Counted from the first letter of the stretch, positions 44,063 through 56,839 are shown. The stretch is 64,000 bases of DNA from Angiostrongylus vasorum (GCA_018806985.1 JADANN010000319.1:1-64000), one strand, 5' to 3'. Numbers and translations: made by a program. The notes: a model not told the origin generated them from the sequence alone.

Positions 44063-46873
44063 AGCTACTGATTACTACTGCAGAGGTTAAATGACGGTTG
44101 GTTTGAAAATTACAGCAACAAGTCCTAGCTTATTTTAGTGATAAGTGGAGATCCAAAAGAGCACTCTAACAACTACTAGAAAACAAGCCGGTTAACAATT
44201 GCTGCTCGATTTTCGACTTATACTTGTTTTGTTCCTTACAGTGAAGATATATAATGCTTGGCAACGTCAATACTTTGAGGTAACAACACCACCCTGTTAG
44301 TGTGTCGGTTCTGAAATTTCGACTTTCTCATCATGATCATCATCATTTTCATCCAATTTTCCGAGCCACTCGACGACAGAGAACTACTCACTAAGAGGAA
44401 TTAAGCATGGAACTTAGATTAAGGGACTCGGCTTACAAGAAAATGACTAGCACTGAAACGTACGAATATTCGATCTCGTTTGAGGAACACCAATTTCACC
44501 GTCAAGGGAAATAAGATGTTTTTAGAAAACTACTTAGAATCTCATAGTGGAATTCATGTTCTTCTGTTATTATTGTCGAAATTCCCAAAATCAGTTCTAA
44601 TTCTGATCTTACAACAGATTGTCGACGGATTCGGAGTCCCCGGGAAATCTACTATTATGTGATTTCTCTTACAATTCCATTATCGCAGTTACAAACCGAA
44701 ACTTATCAACGATCGGAACACTAGTTCTACTAGCCTTCAGCAATGGAGTTCACTTATGATTAACCTATTGAGAATATCTATCGAAATCCAGCCGTCCTGT
44801 GCTTTCATGAAGAATTTATGTCTTAGGGCCACTTTTAACCCTATGATTTTGAAGACTACTGAAAAAAAATTCACTTCACATGATTCAATATAGCACCGAT
44901 GAGGGGAACTAACGAAGGAGGACGACAGGCTTATTAGGATTGCCACTGGGGAAATATGTCTTGCGAACTTTGATAATTAGAACTCGAGGGATCATTGTGG
45001 CCACTAACAGCCCCTTATCGAACATTAGCAAGCCTTATCCAATAAGTTAGACCAACACTGTTGGGATTGTACAATTCTACTTCCCAAATGAAGAAGAAGG
45101 AAGAGAGAAAATTAACGTCTACAGAAGAATGTCTCAGAATCGGACCTTCAGTTGGATGTACAGGAAGATCAGTGGGAACTAAGATCACGTCGGAAATTCT
45201 CCACAGTGCTTACGTTCGATGTTGTATGAAAGGAGTGAAGACGTGAAAATATTAATTAACCTACAAATCTCAAAGACTCAACAAAGGACGCCGACTTAGG
45301 CTGTATTTCGGGATCAAATCGGCGGTGACCGTAGGTTAAATAACTAATGCTTCTTCTAGATTTCTACCGTAGAGTTAAGATTTTACAATTCTATGTGTGT
45401 GTGTTTGTTTTGTTACACGATAGACACAATGTACCGTTAATGCGGTAAACATGACCGATGCCATTAAAACAGACAGCTGAAATTTTCAGTGTAAAAGAGA
45501 ACTTTTCGTAGATAAGTTGACTGACTATTGATTATGCTTCTGGAGAAAAAGTTACCTAAACTATCAGAATCCAAAAGTCATCAGCACTTATGGCCAAAGG
45601 GGAAGGAAGGCCACGACGACCAATTTCATCTCTACAGTAGATATCTGCCTTGTCAAAATGGAAGACATTTTAGGCTAAACGAATGGGGATTTGTTTCATT
45701 TGGGGAGAAATCTATGCACACTTGATTTGATACTGAGGAGAAATGAACGAGCGGTCAAGCTAACATGAAATAATGGAAGATTTTTGATTCGTAAAGAAGT
45801 CGGTAACAGGATTTGTTCAGACAATATCGACATTATGGAGGAGATACAGGAACCATAGAGTTTCTTTGGTTATGTGAAACGATGATATTTCTGAAAAAGA
45901 GTCGGTAGGAGGAAGCAAGGAAGAAAGGAAGGACGACGACGATGATGACGACAACGTGCGCACACGGCGGTGGCGGTGACGGCTGCGAGCCATTCCGTAA
46001 TTGGTGGTGGTGGGGATGCGAGAAGAGGGGTGGGGGTCGGGCCGAGCGACAAAAGCTCTGCGCTCTCACCCACCCATCTCTCGAGGTCAAAGCTGTATTG
46101 TACTATCTGATCGATCTACGAACGACCCAACCGGATGATGCACACACACATACACACGGACACTGTAACTGGTAGGTAACTATGAATGAAAATCATAACG
46201 GGTGCACTGCCTACGTTCTCAACCTGCCCGCGATACAACAATCCCTATGCGGATAAACACTGACAACTAAGAAGAAGAGGAGGATGTTTTCAAGAAGATC
46301 TCGCATCTACCCTTGCCGGCGTAGATTGGTCTTCGATGGTGTGCCCGAATGTAACCGATAGGGTGACAAGCTTTCAAACTCTACGGTTCCATTCTTAGCA
46401 TCGTATGTATCTTTATTAGTTCTTACGGTGCTATTTATACTTGATACAAGCTTGTTTACTTCCAATTTCATCTCGTCAACATTTCGAACAGTTTAATTCA
46501 CACTGGTTGCGGAAAACTTGAACCATCTAATGAAACGTCACTGTTTGGGGAAGCTTCACCTCATTGACAGAATGGGCACATTCATGAAAGAATGAATGAG
46601 AGTGGTTCTTGTTTTATTTAATTCAAATAGGCACAATGCACTTTATCGGCAGCCTAAGTAAATCTGTAAGCATCATGCACGATGCCGGCGCACTTTCAAA
46701 ATCATTTGCCCTTTTCTAGGGACACCCTTCACATACGGTCGCGATTACTACCACCACAAAATAGGAGATGAGATTGCAACATCCATAATTTTTCTTAATT
46801 CTCTGAAACATTATGACATTATGGTGGTTTTTTGAGGTCAAATTCCTCTTCAATAAACCTTGGCTACTAACAG
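44063..46873. other. no supported gene; weak ORFs
   Basis: A 61-codon plus ORF at 45061-45246 (MKKKEERKLTSTEE...) and one at 45528-45725 have some coding character but no partner exons. A GC-rich, (GAC)- and (GGT)-containing stretch lies at 45930-46060 and a CA repeat at 46140-46160. Confidence 0.3.
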
Positions 46874-47003
46874 GGTTATTATGGTCAACCGTCTAATCTC
46901 TCATAGTACTCGAAGAGCGCGACCGAGCTTTCTCATATCTTTTGCGTTTGGTGTAAAAAGCAGTAATGATCTCAAAAGTGTGGTCGAATCGTATGATGAT
47001 GTC
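46874..47003 (+). CDS. exon of gene 5
   Basis: Acceptor GGCTACTAACAG and consensus donor GATGTC|GTAAGT. Reads VIMVNRLISHSTRRARPSF..., FGVKSSNDLKSVVESYDDV. Phase 2 in, phase 0 out. It looks like part of a folded domain but I recognise no family. Confidence 0.55.
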
Positions 47004-47499
47004 GTAAGTTGTAATATTGAACGGTTTCTTTGCATCGTACTATAGAGATTGCGCTCGTTTCTTCAAGTGATAAAAAATGACCTTTTTCCATATCTCTATT
47101 TAGTGGAGAGCTGGAGACCAAACTGATAAGTGATACGCTTTCACCTCGTCGAAGTAATCCGCTCTTTTTTCTTCCTTATGGATAATGTTCACAATATGAA
47201 ACAGTGAAATCAATTAGAGTGTAATCTCAACGAAGGTTGGAGAATGTATGACAGGTAATTACCTACTGTAGAAGTTGTAGATATTTCTTCCTTGATGAAT
47301 TATTCGTGCTGAGAAGTGGCGCGATAGAAGAGGAAGAGAGATAGGGTAAGATTGTTGTATGGGCTGCGCATGAATCGACTGTCGAAAGCATGGAAGGTCG
47401 CCAGTTGAAAGCCCCTCGATGAGGGTTTGCGGTCAAGGACACCAACACCCCACACGCCACTCCACTCAACTATACCACCAAGCACCGCCACCACAACTA

Positions 47500-47595
47500 T
47501 CATCAGCGCAGTCAAAATCACCACCAGTATCATCATCATCATCATCACCATCATCATCATCACTACCATCATCACCACTACATCATCATCGTCCT
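47500..47595 (+). repeat. ATC/CAC trinucleotide microsatellite
   Basis: Imperfect CATCAT and CACCAC repeats, explaining the low-complexity ORFs on both strands. Confidence 0.8.
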
Positions 47596-47774
47596 GCCAT
47601 TAGATAGCACTTGAAGGCGAATCATAGCGCTTAAATTTAATCTGGTCAGAGAAGACTGGCAGCTATTTGCTACACGCATGTCTAAGTGCGGATCGAATGA
47701 TATGTTTGGTAGAATGGAAGTAATATTTATACAACGAAAAGTGTTGCGACAGTTATATTTATATACAAATTATC

Positions 47775-48113
47775 CCCCCCAAGGGTGATCGGGGCTTCGA
47801 AGAGCAACTGAGATTCTCAGCTTTGCTCATGTGCCAGCACTTTTGTGGTTGCACTTCGTATAATTCCCTACCATGAAAGAAGAATAGGCAACAAGTAAAA
47901 TTCAAAACGCTGTGATTTTGACCGCAGCTTAAGCTTGACTGGGCTCAATGATGATTTTCGATTGGTGTAATGGATACCCTGTGAGCCCCCTGGAAAGGTT
48001 AATGGCGTGTTCGAAGCGCACTTGAGGCTCCGAGTTTTACTCGCTTCTCAGCATTATTGTGGTTGTATTTGAGACAATACCCTGCAACGAAAAAGTATTA
48101 GGCAGTAAATAAA
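47775..48113. mobile_element. foldback D6 (diverged)
   Basis: Right terminus GTATTAGGCAGTAAATAAAAAG; inner GAGTTTTACTCGCTTCTCAGC corresponds to the family arm. Heavily diverged. Confidence 0.55.
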
Positions 48114-48319
48114 AAGTTGGAAACATTTTAAAGTCAGTTATGTAGTAGTATAAAAATATTGTGGAGCTAGATATCTAGTAGTATTGAACTTCGTCGCCCG
48201 TTCTTTACCTTTTTGGGGAAGAACGATATAAGATTGGAACAGCAATGTAGGGTGTCATTAGAAGATCACACTCGAGAACTGCTCGCGCTCACACATGTAA
48301 ACAAAACGCACACGGAGGT

Positions 48320-48425
48320 TGACAAAACATGTACACACATGTATACATATATTCATTTGTATACATGTACACATATATAACATATATATATATATATATA
48401 CCCAAACACACACACCGACGAACAT
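48320..48425 (+). repeat. TA/CA/TG-rich microsatellite
   Basis: ACACATGTATAC-type repeats, a pure TATATA run at 48382-48402 and CACACAC beyond. Confidence 0.85.
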
Positions 48426-48686
48426 ATACACAAGTTTTCACCGATGCTGTTGCGATAAGGCACGAACCTGCACATCACGGTGTTCGTTGCATTTTAATCG
48501 CAGATGCAAGTCGACCTCAGTGGAACGATGTCCCTAAGCGAGCAGTGTGGTGTTTCCCTTCACTGGTGCCACATCTTTTCCGTTGGCGTTCTCGCTAATG
48601 CCATGAACAGCAATTTTATGCAAGATTAGAGATCTTAGAGAATTTTACTCCTTTCCATTTGAAATGCTATTGGAAAGCAACTACAG

Positions 48687-48717
48687 AGGGCAACGTTCTT
48701 AACACCTAAAGTTCAAC
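48687..48717 (+). CDS. candidate 31-nt micro-exon of gene 5
   Basis: Between AACTACAG and a consensus donor (CAAC|GTGAGT) it reads RATFLTPKVQ, phase 0 in and phase 1 out. This is exactly what is needed to link the exons ending at 47003 and starting at 49421. Small size makes it tentative. Confidence 0.35.
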
Positions 48718-49420
48718 GTGAGTGGATCTGCACTCATACGTGGGGGATAGATCGGCTGGCGTGAATTGATATTAGCTCCTTTCCTCTGCAATTGTTTTTG
48801 TTCTGCCGCACAGAGGTTTTTGGCGTATTTTTTTGTATTCACTCAATAGACAAGTGCGCTGGGCGTCGGCCGACGAAACTCATTCTCCACACTTAACAAA
48901 GGACAAAATACTGTTTTTTATGTGTGTCTGTTTATTTGTTCCCCGATGGAAGACTGTTGTTGCTGAATGAAAGCACACTTCATAGAAATTTCTATGGTTG
49001 AAGAAGTCGCACAGATGTCTCTGCTGTTCTTTAACACTGAAGTTCAACACTTGCAAATATTTTTTTGCTACGATGAGATGGTTATCCGATTGAGGAGACT
49101 TGTACGGGTGCATTGGACTATTTGTCTGCAAGTTTAACAAATACATAGAGAACAAAACTTCATATCGTTGCTTGTCTCACCGAACGGCCTTCCTTAGTTG
49201 TAACTTTCGGCGACTTGCGGTCTCCGTGATTAACGGAAAAGGTGACGTCATGTGTCGTGGATATTACAATGTGAGTCGTATATATGCATTTCAGGACCGT
49301 TATACTTTCCGATTCTGTTTGACTTTCATTTCTCCACTTCTTAATCACTGTTGGATAACCTACTTAGAGCGTATTTCCCCATCGTTCTTGTACATGTTCA
49401 TGTGATGGGTTTTCTTCCAG

Positions 49421-49504
49421 AAAATTCTCTCAACCAACGAAACAATCGTACACAACTCCTTGCTTTTGGAGATCCCCATATCCACGTATACCGTAGTCCT
49501 ATAG
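49421..49504 (+). CDS. exon of gene 5
   Basis: Strong acceptor (GGGTTTTCTTCCAG) and donor (ATAG|GTATGA). Reads NSLNQRNNRTQLLAFGDPHIHVYRSPI. The LLAFGDPHIHVY stretch resembles a beta-propeller strand but is too short to assign. Phase 1 in, phase 1 out, agreeing with the terminal exon at 57337. Confidence 0.6.
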   Translation, partial: KILSTNETIVHNSLLLEIPISTYTVVL

Positions 49505-49799
49505 GTATGACCGGCTTTGGCGATGAATTCGGATGCCATGTTACCGTCCTTGTTTATGTGGGACGTATGGCTGGAATTTGACTTTTCCTCTAATTAGCAT
49601 AGAGGACTCACCGTTGTAGCCACTTCCGTAGATTCTCTGAGAGTTTTTATTGAGAACTCTTTTATAACTTGTATTGTCCAGTAATATTTGTCTTTTACCA
49701 GATCCAGGTGGATGCATTCGTGAACCCGACTCGAGCTTGCCCAACAATCTGTTTTGAAACTAGTGTTTTTTTAAAAGCTGCTAACTAAAGAAATTAGGG

Positions 49800-50037
49800 A
49801 AGCGCTATGCATTCGTTCTCTTAAGCATCGTAGAGGTGAATGAATGCATGTATGACCAATATAATAACTTACGATGGCCTACTGATGTGCACACGTAGTG
49901 CTACTATTTCTTAGGCAAGTCCGGTCCTAATTCGTCGACCCTGGAAAGGTGTAAGGTGAGCTCGAGGTGTGCGGGATCCAACCAACGATGACTTGCTTAT
50001 CGCGGGGCTTCTCTAACCACTGCGATACAAATGAACC
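49800..50037 (-). mobile_element. SINE-A copy 10 (diverged)
   Basis: GCGCTATGCATTCGTTCTC, AGAGGTGAATGAATGC and CTCTAACCACTGCGATAC mark the family. Confidence 0.6.
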
Positions 50038-50539
50038 TCGAAATCCTTATAGTTAGTTATCTCGCCAGTAGTTTATCGCCTACATCATACCTGGGAGCCA
50101 TCCTACACAAGGCAGAAAAATAATTCTGTCCTCCGTATTTGAGGAAACATATCTCAAAGCTTAATGAACTGTATTAGTTGTGATAAAAAATCTATAAAAT
50201 CTCCAAGTCTGCAAATAAGATCGAATTCTTCCTTATATGGTATGATGAAATCCTGACTTTCTGAAGCGCTGACAGCGTTTCTTCTTCCGTCGACGTTTGT
50301 AGCTGAAACTGCAAAGAGGTTGAAGAAGTAGCGGTGTTTCGTCCAGCAAGGCATGATGGTCGATGGTCATGTATGTATAGTGTTTACGACCACATCCACG
50401 GGTTTGAAATTGAAAAATATCTCGTAATTTGTTGCCGATTTGATTTTTAGATACGCATGACGATAGAGCAAGGAGCTTTCTACAAGTGCAGAGAACCTTC
50501 GAATGACCAACATTGTCCTTTATATACATAACAACTCAA
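50038..50539. other. intron sequence, nothing supported
   Basis: A 98-codon minus ORF has no splice support or family. Confidence 0.35.
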
Positions 50540-52870
50540 TTATGCTAAGGGCTCCAGGTTGTCGTTCAGACCCACCATGCGTGCGGCCCACCTGATTTTC
50601 GACATTTTTGCCAACTTAATGGCGCCCGTAATATTTGATCGATGACGGAGGTCGGCACTCTGGATTCCACCTCTCACTTGTGTAACACAAGAACACTTTC
50701 AGCATCGTGCTCTCGACCACACCTTCGATAAGTCTGAGTGATCTTTCATCTTGCTAACGTAGCGACCAAGTTTCCGACGGATCGGTTTGGATGCAATGAA
50801 TCGTGGTGTTGAAAAGATGTGTACGGAGTCTTGCAATTTCACCTCTCTTCACTACATCCCAGATGCTGTTCAGTGTACCACGACCCGCTCGCTTCCTCCT
50901 GCTCAACTCTGAAGCTAATTCACTCGTCGCGTTGACATCCCTGACCTATGTAAACATAATTTGAGCATTCGGAGATACTGAATCCGTTGTGGGTGAACGA
51001 TGCATCAAAAAACAAATCCGTATTTCACTGTCGGCTTCTTCAGTGAGGTTTAGTCGAGCACCAGTCTTTTCACAAGCGATGTCGGCCAACATTCTTTCTG
51101 TCTTGCTAATGCTAGGTATTATAAAACGATATCATCAGCAAAACGAAGGTGGCGTGGTTGCCGACTATCGACATTCATTTCCATGCTCTCCCATTCGAAT
51201 TTTCACATCTCCTTCTCGAGGATGACAGTCAATAATTTTGGCGAGATGGCATCCCCGTGCCTAATCCCTCTGTTAACATCAATGTTAGTACCGTTATAGA
51301 ATGGTGACATCTTGGTTATGAAAATTTTACATATCTCACGAAGAATCTTTATATACCGAGTAGGGACACACTGGTTGTGCAAGACTTCCATGATTCTTTC
51401 TATCTCAACTGAGCCAAAAATCCTTCTTTGAATCAATGAAACTGAGACAGAGCGGTCTCTTGTGCTCACGCAATAGTTCAGTGAGTCTTGTTATCCTGTG
51501 GATGTCGTCCATCATACTGAATCCTTTTTGCAACTCTGCTTGCTCGCAAGGCTGTTATCCTGTTTAGAATGATTCGACTGACGAATTTATGGATGACAGA
51601 CAGCAAGAAGTTGCCGATATCGGACATAAGAAGTGATAAGGAGAATCGGTGGGACGACATATCCACGTATAAAGGCAGGAATTAGTTATTAAAAAGATAC
51701 GAGCAATAATTGTGAATGATTTTTTAAGGTACCCTCTGATAGGCGTGACTATTTCGTCAGAGTGTCGGAGTGCTTGGTATTGCAGTTGGCAAAGTTTCGG
51801 TGCCCTTTGCAAAAAGCTTTTCCTACCCTCTGCAACTTTGAAGATAATGTCGCTTTTTCTCTCTGGCGGTTGCCTGCAGTTCGTACGATTCCACGTTAGC
51901 GTATGAGCTGGCGTATTTCTAGAGACAGACGTCTCTTGGATAGTTTCCAACTCCCACCTTTCATAGCGCTAACGTGACGATATCGGATGAGCCGGTGGTT
52001 TTCCTCGTTAATGTTGTCAAGAACGGCATCTTTCCAACAGTCGACTAATGAACTGGGTAAGTCCCAATCTCCAGTTTATGATGGTTTTTGGGGTTTCGTT
52101 TCTTGAGCTTAGCGGAATTTTCTTCTTCTGCGAAAAGTGGAATATTGCACGAAGGACGTGATGGTCTGCTCCCGTGTAAAATTATGGGACAACAGCAAAA
52201 TCACTTAGACGAAACGTTCGATTTACTATGAAGTAGTCTATTTCGTTATGATACTGCACATTGGGACACTTCCACGTCTCAGCGTTGAGAGTGAGTATTC
52301 TGGAATTGCGAGTTACCACAAATGGTCTTGATCGTCATGATAAACTCAGACGGCGCTCACCCTATTCATTCCATTCTAATCCATTGGTCCCAATGCGACG
52401 TTTTTCAGACACTCTCCTAGTCGAAACGATGACCTTGAGGGATGCACGCTCTTCTTTACAGAACTCCTCCAAGTCCACACAGAATGCTTCGATTTTGTCC
52501 TCGTCATACAATGAAGTCGGTGCGTGGAGACGACAATTATCAAAAGCCAGTATTGATCCATATCTCTTCAATATTTAACATCCAATTCGGATAGCTGGTT
52601 TTTGAATGAAACGATGTTCACGGCGAACCTTGTGTTGACGAGAACACCGATGCCGCCGGTTGTCACATGTTCCGAGGAAAAGTTCTTCTCCAATGTCGCA
52701 GACGGAGTTAAATACACGGCATTTACTCTTCTCAGCTAAGCCAGTGAAATCAGCCCTTTCTTGCATGCATAATCAAATCCTCTATCGAGGAGTCAGATGC
52801 AAGTGAGTGTGCATTGTGGGCACGGATTATAACTTTAGTCCTTTGCGATTTAGGGAGTCAAGAATGGTCC
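50540..52870 (-). mobile_element. RTE-d: dead RTE-type LINE in gene 5 intron
   Basis: Minus-strand order: endonuclease start RAHNAHSLASD (about 52830-52800), GEELFLGTCDN, the HAPTSLYDE stretch (52510), middle region (51950-51560), RT with NRGIRHGDAISPKL (51270) and the catalytic FADDIVL box (about 51135), then C-terminal remnants to 50540. Stops and frameshifts throughout. Antisense to gene 5. Confidence 0.85.
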
Positions 52871-53218
52871 TGTACTTTATTCTTACGAAAGCTGCCGTAT
52901 CGGGGGCTTTTCAGAGCAGAAGGTTGAGATCCACTTATTTCATGTGTTTAGCGTTTGATACCCATCTATAGCTTGCTGAGCTCTAAATACGGAGGTTGGG
53001 TATGCTCATGGGTGGCTTACCAGTTTCTCCCATAGTGGACGGGGAAGTTTATTTATTGGAGGCAAGCCCTCAGCGCCTTCTATATACTTCGCTCACACTG
53101 GACATATAAAACAGTTAAGTTCAATGTTTTGAATTTTAACATGAAATGTTTTCGTTCCAGAAAAAAAGACAACTTTTTAAGAGTTGGGATGCCCAAAAAT
53201 TAGAGATGAAGTAATAAA
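52871..53218. other. spacer, nothing seen
   Basis: No exon recognised. Confidence 0.35.
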
Positions 53219-53629
53219 TTACAACGGATAGTCAAGAAAAGCATTAGCAGCACTTGCCCTTCTTGTCATTTTCCCCGGCGAGTCACCGAATTTCTGTGAG
53301 TGAATTAAATAGGTACTAGAGCATGACGTGGGCTGACTTACACAAAGGCGAGAGGAGCCAACGGTCGGCGTGATTTAATGGCAATTCATTTTCTTTCCGG
53401 CCGTTTGCGTTGAGGAACAGAGGTTTCTTGTCGTACCTTTTGAATATAGATTAGCAGTGCTATCCCCGACGTTTAACGCTATGCACAAAATACTTTTTGC
53501 ACAAGTTTGTTCATCAAGCGCAGTGACTGCTGCTGGCGCTGGGGGTAAAACCGGTTGTGGGAGGACCATGGAGGACGAGGGCACCGAGACGTCTCTCTGT
53601 CTCACGCGGCCTCGTATGGGTCGCAGCAT
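53219..53629 (-). CDS. small two-exon gene with an in-frame stop (unknown protein)
   Basis: ATG at 53629 (in-frame TAA just upstream; TATTAG possible trans-splice acceptor) opens MLRPIRGRVRQRD..., QPVLPPAPAAVTALDEQ and SILCIALNVGD to TAA at 53375-53377. The same frame then continues ITPTVGSSRLC to a consensus donor (TTTGT|GTAAGT), a 48-nt intron with acceptor ACTCACAG, and KFGDSPGKMTRRASAAN...DYPL with a final TAA. Phase across the intron agrees with the first ORF, so a single nonsense codon splits an otherwise sound model. It may be a decayed gene, a sequence error or readthrough. Confidence 0.45.
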
Positions 53630-53684
53630 TAGTTACTAATAGGTATCTTTCGTATATTTTCCTGGATTATCAAGCGAATGTGAA

Positions 53685-53762
53685 GTCGGTAATGAGCTTT
53701 ATTCGGTCAACGTTTCGACGCATTTGCTTTCTTCAGAGCTGGATTAATTCAAGTTGATTGTC
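53685..53762 (-). mobile_element. foldback F6 (single arm)
   Basis: TTTATTCGGTCAACGTTTCG arm with a hammerhead core on the minus strand. Confidence 0.65.
53703..53742 (-). ncRNA. hammerhead-like core in F6
   Basis: CUGAAGA (53736-53730) and GAAACGUU (53716-53709) are intact; stems I and II carry mismatches. Confidence 0.5.
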
Positions 53763-54377
53763 CCACTGTCATTCATTCTGGTGATGTGGGTCTCCTTTGT
53801 CACACCAAGTCGGATTCGATGAAGGGTAGCACTGCTTGGATGAAAACCACACTTTGCTGTGGTCTTTCTACAAAACGGTTGCTGTCCTACTCCCATCTTA
53901 TACGAGCTGCTGATCTGCAATTTGTCCTGCAGAAAGCCGGTGCTGTACTAGCTGGTACATATCATGACACACAGTTTTTTTGTGTACACAGAGCAGCAAA
54001 GAAAACAACTGTTGCTAATGAGGAATGTATTTGCAATCCGCGCGTGGTGGGCGACGAGTTCATTTAAATCCATAACATTTGGGAATCAGCCGTCCATTCA
54101 ACAGTGACACAAAATTAGGGAGTAGCTTCTAAGGTTTGAAGAATGATTCGTGCTGTTTTGTGCAGCAGAGGGTTGAGAGAGTTTCAAAAATGAGAGTATC
54201 AACACCAACTGTGGAGAGTATGAGCAAAGTGACTTATGGGGAGAAAAAAATTATTTGGGAGTAACGAGCAAGAAATCTTTGTCTGAGAGCGGCCTCCGAG
54301 GTGATCTTTCACTAGAGGTAATGAACAATGTGAATAGTAATAGTAAATACAATACAAACAATTATAGCACCATAAAT
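53763..54377. other. unresolved; one 93-codon plus ORF
   Basis: The ORF at 53786-54067 (...LLSYSHLIRAADLQFVLQ...) has some coding character but no splice support. Confidence 0.25.
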
Positions 54378-54735
54378 TCTCTTTCCCATTCTCTCACGTG
54401 GATCCCAGCATTTTTTTCGTACGTTTCCGCTTATCCACTATCCACGAATTTCTTGTTCTGATTTGCACATGGTTTGGCTGACAACTGAAGATTTTGTGTT
54501 TCATGAATGTCGTTACATGCTGGTCGGGTCGATTTACTACGGAGCATTGAGGTAGCCCTGATTGGGCGTTCTCAGGTCTTCACTACAGGAAATCGCCAAG
54601 TTTTGCGTATTAGATGGGTTTCGTAGACAAATATGGTACTAATTTCCTAAGCCAAGGGAAGGAAGGCTTTAATGTACTGTTGCGAGTGAGAACCATGGTC
54701 TTGTGTTTATTGAATAGCATTGCTTTACCTGTCCC
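54378..54735 (-). mobile_element. SINE-B copy 5 (diverged)
   Basis: GGATCCCAGCATTTTTTTC, GATTTTGTGTTTCATGAATG and ATATGGTACTAATTTCC follow the SINE-B order in reverse. Confidence 0.55.
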
Positions 54736-55009
54736 CATTCCACACCTAAACAGAAATGGTGTCATCGAAATGGCACTGAATGATCATGAATAAGCGATAC
54801 ATATCTATGCGTGAACTGAATTTCTCCACGATGAGGCAGCCGTATATGCTTATGTCCATAGACAGATCTGGAACAAGCAAAACAGAGAAAGGGAAATAGA
54901 CGTGAAGATATCCTACTCTGCTCCATAGTTTTTTATGGTTACTTTTCCTTCATCAATAAAGAGGCAAACACCGGCGTAGAGTATACTTCGAAATGCTAAT
55001 GTCAATGTA

Positions 55010-55397
55010 CTTACTTCCTTGATACTTTAACGGCCCATCCTCACTAGTTGTGCGGATTGCAGCATAATCAGCATCTTTCGGAGATTTGCTGGCTAAGCCA
55101 TTGTGATTCCCTGGAATCCCGAGGGACAGCCTGGGCCAAAGCCTACCCCAGGTCGTCACCGCAACAGGCATTCGAGGCCCTTGTGTATCAGAGGGAGATT
55201 TTCCACCACGCGACTTTGATACCAGGACGGTGGTGGATCGTGGTATTGGTTTACTCTTAGTTAGGCTTCCTGATAAAAACGTCGGACTCCCCTCAGTCTG
55301 GGAGATCCTGCCGGTGGGACGAATCCCCCGGTGTACATCGCAGTCCGACACCTAGGAACATCTCCCAGCGACGATGAGGCGATAAACCGTTGGGAGC
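55010..55397 (-). mobile_element. SINE-C copy 7
   Basis: Tail CTTCCTTGATACTTTAACGG at the low end; landmarks CCAGGACGGTGGTGGATCG and GATGAGGCGATAAACC. Confidence 0.85.
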
Positions 55398-55559
55398 AAT
55401 GTCAATGTACGCCAGGCAAACTGAGATGCTAGGGAAAAGATATGCTGATCCGTTTTGCCAACAAAGGACATGCTGGAAAACTACGTAGGCTTCGGTCCAG
55501 TTTCAAATTTCTCCAGAAATCGGATTTTCAAAAGATTGAAAAAGATGGTTTAAATTAAC

Positions 55560-55690
55560 CATCCCTCGTGAACAACACGCGATTGGTTCAACGGCTGCGC
55601 TCTGACGAAGGCGAAGTCGCCGAAACGACAGCCAGTGAACAACGACAACAACAATAGTACGAACGTCCCATAGCAACTTCGCGTCGGTTA
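55560..55690 (+). mobile_element. foldback G3 (right half)
   Basis: Hammerhead core followed by AACAACGACAACAACAATAG and the end CCATAGCAACTTCGCG. Confidence 0.6.
55592..55636 (+). ncRNA. hammerhead core in G3
   Basis: CUGACGA (55602-55608), perfect stem II GGCG-AAGU-CGCC (55610-55621) and GAAAC (55622-55626); GGCUG upstream can pair with CAGCC downstream, with an extra CGCU at the junction. Confidence 0.55.
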
Positions 55691-56839
55691 AAAAAAGGGC
55701 ATTACGTAAGAACATATAGATGTATCGACTATCATGCCGAGGTTTACAGAGTGTCGATCTTTTCATTTATTAAGAGATGTTTTAAATTATTAAAACCTAT
55801 GTGTCCTACTTGTCCAGTCATCTCGATATCCGAGATATGAGCCCCCGCAAAAAAACGCGAAAATAGATTTATTGGCTTCATAAGGTAGAAATTTTATCGT
55901 GCTATAGGAAATAGAATTGAACGTAGTTGACAAAACGTGTATCTCCTAACGGTTGATATCTAAATTAGTAGTGTTCACTGTGATCTGAAGCTGAGATGTG
56001 TTTTTATAGAAGTAGAAGGCCATGTATGAGTTGAAATCAGTTCGCATCGTCAACTACGTGTTAAATAACATTTACTTGAAAAATTGAGTGCAGAAGATTG
56101 TAAGAAACTTGGGCGCAATTCCAGCACGCGCCGTCTTTGAGAGCTAAGAATCCAATCACGGTATCGCTTAACTTTTATGGTACTTCATTTACACTAGTTT
56201 GAGAATTTCTACACCCAGGAGTTTCATCCACTATGCTAACAATGGCGAAACAAATGATTAATCATATGAAACAAATCTTATCTGCGATTTGCAGTATCAC
56301 CGGTAATGATCACTTATTATGAGGATACGTCTGAAGCGGCCACGTATCTACTGCATCTTTCTAGTAACGGTTAGTCCCAGAAGCGTTGTGGAAGCGCATT
56401 ACTGACAGTCGAGAAGTTTATAAACATTAACTCCTTTACAAACTTTTCGCTCTACCAAAATGACTCCTAGGTCGTCGCAGTGTCGTTGAACGTCTATTTC
56501 TTTCGAAATCTCTCATCTGAGAAATCTGAAGAGGTTCTTTCCAATGATGAGTTCTTCAAACTCGCACAAGCAAGATACGGCGACTTCAGAGTAATGTAAG
56601 GGAAAAAACTTCGAATTGAACTATTCGTAACGAAAATTTAATTGCTGTCTAACCGTATTAGCTTCATTCCTTGTTTCAACGATTCCAGCACTGCAATAAT
56701 CATTCTTACATACATTTGATACTTCCTCTTTTTATGAACGTATGATCCTCAGCATTTGTCGAATTTTTGACTTGTTTTGATAGAAAATCTTTTTCTCAAC
56801 TCCACCGATACGTTTCTGAGAACGGCTTAGAGTTAAATA
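55691..56839. other. gene 5 intron, nothing seen
   Basis: AT-rich; no exon or repeat recognised. Confidence 0.4.

Noticed and set aside
48487..48616. ORF MQVDLSGTMSLSEQ... directly after a CGCAG acceptor
   Set aside because: It has a plausible start but a different frame is also open across the same bases, and no partner exon supports it.
49193..49269. Exon ending VMCRGYYN with a good GTGAGT donor
   Set aside because: It needs phase 2 in and gives phase 0 out, which breaks the otherwise consistent gene 5 chain; its acceptor is ordinary.
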